DNA from: Dehalococcoidia bacterium
Lineage (GTDB): Bacteria > Chloroflexota > Dehalococcoidia > Lucifugimonadales > JAGWBF01
NCBI GenBank assembly: GCA_021295955.1
Contig: JAGWBJ010000008.1
Location: forward strand, 140,043-204,042
Direction of reading: 5' to 3'
DNA length: 64,000 nt
The notes beneath the pieces are model-generated. The model was not told where the DNA came from, did not search any database, and saw only the letters and a program-made list of their open reading frames with translations. Made by a program: the position numbers and the translations under genes. Shown in pieces: positions 61,400 through 64,000 of this stretch. Every line of letters begins with the position of its first letter. Within the stretch, counting starts at the first letter, position 1.

Positions 61400-62683
61400 A
61401 TGCTGAAGATAGGCCATTCGGTGACCAGGCCCGGAAAGAAGGCGCAGGACCCGCCTGTGGTCCTGAACGTGCCCGAGGAGCTGGAGACGGCTCCCGGGAT
61501 CGTGCAACGCCCCGCGGAGGTGGACTTCTACAGCCGGGAGTACCCCCTGGAGCTGGCCAACGTCGAGACCACCGCCGACCGGGACTGGGAGTGGCCGTTC
61601 CACTCCCAGGAGCTGAACGACTTCCATCGGGAGCACGAGAGGCTCAACCGTCCCCTGGTGGAGGCCTGCCGCGCCACCACCGACCTGGAACCCACGGCGA
61701 CCCCGGTCCCGGGAAAGGACGTCTCCGAGCTCATCAAGACCAAGGCCCGGGAGCTGGGCATCGGCGAGGTGGGCATCACCCAGCTGGACAGACGGTACGT
61801 GTTCAAGTTCATCCGGGGCTACGTTAAGTACCAGCACGCAGTCTGCATCGCCTACGAGCAGGACTACGAGGGGACCCAGGGCGCCCCCGGCATGTCCGCC
61901 GAGCGGCCCCACTTCGACACCTACCGTGAGATGGTGCCCCCCATCCTGGCCCTGGGCGACTACATCCGGAGCCTGGGATACAACGCCCAGGTGCACCACC
62001 CCGACGACAACGTGGTGGCCACCGTGGCCATGTTCATGCAGGCGGGCATGGGCCAGCTTGGCGCAAACGGCCAGCTCCTCTCCCCACACTTCGGCTCCCG
62101 GGCCCGCCATACCGTCATCACCACCGATGCGCTGGTGACCTACGACGAGCCGGTGGACTACGGCATGCACGCCTTCTGCGACATCTGCCAGGTGTGCGTC
62201 AACCGGTGCCCCGGCCGGGCCCTGATGCGCGACAAGGTGTGGTGGAGGGGCGTGCAGAAGCACAAGCTCATCTACCGCCGGTGCCGCCCCGTCATCGCCC
62301 GCTACGAGGGATGCGCCGTCTGCATGAAGGTGTGCCCCATACAGCGGTACGGCATGAAGAACGTGCTGGACCACTACGCCGCCACCGGCGTGGTGCTGGG
62401 CAAGGGCACCCACGGGCTGGAAGGGTACACGATGAAGGACAAGGGCTACTTCGGCCCCGGCGAGCTGCCCCGGTTCAGCAGCGACTTCTTCGACATGCCC
62501 CACGGCAGGTCCGAGGACGTGGCCTTCGAGGAGCTCAAGGACAGGATCAAGGAAGGGGACATCCCCGACGGCGCAGAGGGGGACCAGGCCTTGCGGGAGT
62601 TCAAAGAGCGCGTGGAGCAGTACGTGAAAATGCCCCTGAACTTCCAGGGCAACCCCCAGGATGAGTACGCCAAGCAGGAGTAG
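61400..62683 (+). CDS. RdhA-like Fe-S protein, copy 4
   Basis: A 427-residue paralog from a second sub-branch: DFYSREYPLELANVE, CIAYEQDYEGTQ and MGQLGANGQLLSPHFGSRARH differ from copies 1-3. Both iron-sulfur motifs are complete (CDICQVCVNRCP; KHKLIYRRCRPV with CAVCMKVCP). GAGGAGAGAG precedes the ATG. Its sequence near MGQLGANGQLLSP is closer to standard RdhA (GxxGxNGxLLxPxxG) than copies 1-3. Confidence 0.84.
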   Translation: MLKIGHSVTRPGKKAQDPPVVLNVPEELETAPGIVQRPAEVDFYSREYPLELANVETTADRDWEWPFHSQELNDFHREHERLNRPLVEACRATTDLEPTATPVPGKDVSELIKTKARELGIGEVGITQLDRRYVFKFIRGYVKYQHAVCIAYEQDYEGTQGAPGMSAERPHFDTYREMVPPILALGDYIRSLGYNAQVHHPDDNVVATVAMFMQAGMGQLGANGQLLSPHFGSRARHTVITTDALVTYDEPVDYGMHAFCDICQVCVNRCPGRALMRDKVWWRGVQKHKLIYRRCRPVIARYEGCAVCMKVCPIQRYGMKNVLDHYAATGVVLGKGTHGLEGYTMKDKGYFGPGELPRFSSDFFDMPHGRSEDVAFEELKDRIKEGDIPDGAEGDQALREFKERVEQYVKMPLNFQGNPQDEYAKQE

Positions 62684-62715
62684 ACCGGCGGCCCGGGAAT
62701 AGGGTTCCCCGGGAA

Positions 62716-62826
62716 TTGGTTCAGCCGGGGACGTTGGTTCGGCCCGGGATTTGGTTCGGCCCGGGAACTGGTTCAGCCCGGGATTTGGTTCAGCCCGGGA
62801 TTTGGTTCGGCCCGGGAATTGGTTCA
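62716..62826. repeat. 17-bp tandem repeats abutting the copy 5 Shine-Dalgarno
   Basis: About 6.5 units of TTGGTTCAGCCCGGGAT with A/G and T/A variants, 111 bases. Each contains CCCGGG. The partial last unit (TTGGTTCA) runs directly into AAGGGAGG, the Shine-Dalgarno of RdhA-like copy 5. It is the only repeat between members of this array. Confidence 0.9.
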
Positions 62827-62839
62827 AAGGGAGGATGTC

Positions 62840-64000
62840 ATGCTGAAGGTCGGACACTCGATAAGGCGGCCCGGTAGGGTCCACGGCGACACGGACATCA
62901 CCATCGATGTCCCGGAGGAGCTGGAAACCGTGCCCGGTGTCGTTCAGAGCCCCAAGGAAGTGGACTTCTACAGCCGGGAGTACCCCCTGGAGAGCCAGGC
63001 GGTGGATATGACCGCCGACCGGGACTGGGTATGGTCCGTCTACACCGACGAGGTGCTGGAGCACCGCAAGGAGCATGACAAGCTCAACCGGCCCATAATC
63101 GCCGCCGCCAAGGACACCGGGGACATAGAGCCCGCGGCGGCCCCCGTTCCCGGCAAGGACGTTACCGTGGAGATCCGGCAGAAGGCCCGGGAGATGGGCT
63201 TTGGCGAGGTCGGCTTCACCAGCCTGGACAGGCGCTACATCTTCAAGTTCAAGAGGGACTGGGTCAAGTTCCCCCACGCCATCTGCCTCGCCTGGGAGCA
63301 GGACTACGAGCCCACCCAGACGGCCCCCAGCATCGAGGCCGAGGGCCCTCACCACGGCGTGTACAGGACAATGGGCGCCGTCGCCCTGGATCTGGCCGAC
63401 TACATCCGCAGCCTGGGGTACCACGCCCAGGTGCACAGTCCCAACGACAACAGCGGCGCGTACATACCCATGTTCGTGGCCGCGGGGCTGGGCCAGCTCG
63501 GCGCCAACGGGCAGCTCCTATCCCCCCACTTCGGGTCCCGGGCCAGGATCATGCTCATCAGCACCGACGCCCAGGTGACCTACGATGAACCCGTGGACTA
63601 CGGCATTCACTCCTTCTGCACCATATGCCAGGTGTGCGTGAACCGGTGTCCCGGCAGGGCCCTGATGAGGGACAAAGTCTGGTGGAGGGGCGTGGAGAAG
63701 CACAAGCTCATCTACCGGCGCTGCAGGCCGGTGATGGCCCGGTACGAGGGCTGCGCCGTCTGCATGAAGGTCTGCCCCGTCCAGCGTTACGGACTGAAGG
63801 CCGTGATGGACCACTACGTGGAGACGGGCAGCGTCCTGGGCAAGGGGACCCACCTCCTGGAAGGCTACTCCATAAGGGAGATGGGCTACTTCGGGCCGGG
63901 GGACCTCCCCCGGTTCAACAACGAGTTCTTCCAGATCCCCCATGGGAAAAACGAGGACCTGCTGTTCGAGGACCTCAAGGACCGCATCAGGGAGGGAGAC
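62840..64000 (+). CDS. RdhA-like Fe-S protein, copy 5 (3' end beyond window)
   Basis: At least 387 codons, open to the edge of the window. MLKVGHSIRRPGR opens as in the other copies; VDFYSREYPLESQAVDM and GLGQLGANGQLLSPHFGSRARI put it with copy 4. Both clusters are complete (CTICQVCVNRCP; RRCRPVMARYEGCAVCMKVCP). AAGGGAGG precedes the ATG. The missing part should be about 40 residues by comparison with copy 4. Confidence 0.84.
   Translation, partial: MLKVGHSIRRPGRVHGDTDITIDVPEELETVPGVVQSPKEVDFYSREYPLESQAVDMTADRDWVWSVYTDEVLEHRKEHDKLNRPIIAAAKDTGDIEPAAAPVPGKDVTVEIRQKAREMGFGEVGFTSLDRRYIFKFKRDWVKFPHAICLAWEQDYEPTQTAPSIEAEGPHHGVYRTMGAVALDLADYIRSLGYHAQVHSPNDNSGAYIPMFVAAGLGQLGANGQLLSPHFGSRARIMLISTDAQVTYDEPVDYGIHSFCTICQVCVNRCPGRALMRDKVWWRGVEKHKLIYRRCRPVMARYEGCAVCMKVCPVQRYGLKAVMDHYVETGSVLGKGTHLLEGYSIREMGYFGPGDLPRFNNEFFQIPHGKNEDLLFEDLKDRIREGD

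Noticed and set aside
61307-63436. A 709-codon minus-strand open frame across RdhA-like copies 4 and 5
   Set aside because: Shadow of the plus-strand genes, running also through the tandem repeat; no family similarity.
1-64000. tRNA, rRNA, riboswitch and integrase/transposase genes
   Set aside because: I looked in the intergenic regions and found no cloverleaf, conserved rRNA, recognisable riboswitch or transposase sequence. A covariance-model scan would be decisive.

Overview
The window looks like a chromosome segment of a high-G+C member of the Chloroflexota, most likely a Dehalococcoidia/SAR202-type lineage. This rests on gene content: reductive-dehalogenase-like proteins in tandem, an Aap amino-acid transporter, GMC oxidoreductases, an inositol-lipid operon and many GTG/TTG starts. 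It also rests on codon usage that mixes high G+C with frequent ATA (Ile) and AGG (Arg). No rRNA, tRNA or marker gene is present, so the taxonomy is an inference.

Layout. 0-2.5 kb: hydantoinase and isochorismatase-type hydrolase (- strand). 2.7-3.3 kb: a small unknown gene and an internally deleted dCTP-deaminase remnant. 3.3-5.4 kb: GMC oxidoreductase with its small subunit. 5.4-8.7 kb: a divergent ureABC set behind a DUF1989 gene (- strand). 9.1-14.7 kb: a five-gene sensory cassette (STAS antagonist, receiver-PP2C phosphatase, RsbW-like kinase, anchored binding protein, histidine kinase). 14.8-18.1 kb: the circularly permuted ATP-grasp / alpha-E / transglutaminase triad. 18.3-20 kb: DarTG with a broken toxin and an intact antitoxin. 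20-22 kb: an ABC-2 exporter. 22.5-27 kb: aapJQMP. 27.2-31.6 kb: an alpha-2-macroglobulin lipoprotein with a thioester. 32-37.8 kb: an inositol-phosphate synthase / PimA-like / CDP-alcohol transferase operon, three double-domain EthD-like paralogs and a polyprenol-mannose-synthase-like GT2. 38-43.7 kb: signal peptidase, fatty acid desaturase, and a His-rich / YtkA-like / cupredoxin / polytopic membrane operon. 43.8-55.5 kb: thioredoxin-reductase-like enzyme, two maleate-isomerase-like paralogs, an orphan HsdR_N nuclease-like gene, an MFS transporter, a PEP-mutase-family lyase, UspA, formamidase, modABC and panE. 55.7-64 kb: a ThDP enzyme followed by at least five tandem RdhA-like iron-sulfur proteins, the last cut by the window edge.

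How it fits together. Much of the catabolic content acts on C-N bonds (hydantoinase, carbamoyl-type hydrolase, urease-like enzyme, DUF1989 protein, formamidase, amino-acid uptake), which suggests scavenging of organic nitrogen. The most unusual parts are the RdhA-like array (two neighbours share a deletion at the second iron-sulfur motif), the PBP-linked partner-switching cassette, the urease with intact metal ligands but a rewritten pocket segment, and a recurring arrangement in which unrelated tandem repeats end exactly at a Shine-Dalgarno sequence (four loci). Several genes are internally deleted remnants (dcd, darT, a Fic tail, a SnoaL-like tail, RdhA-like copy 2).
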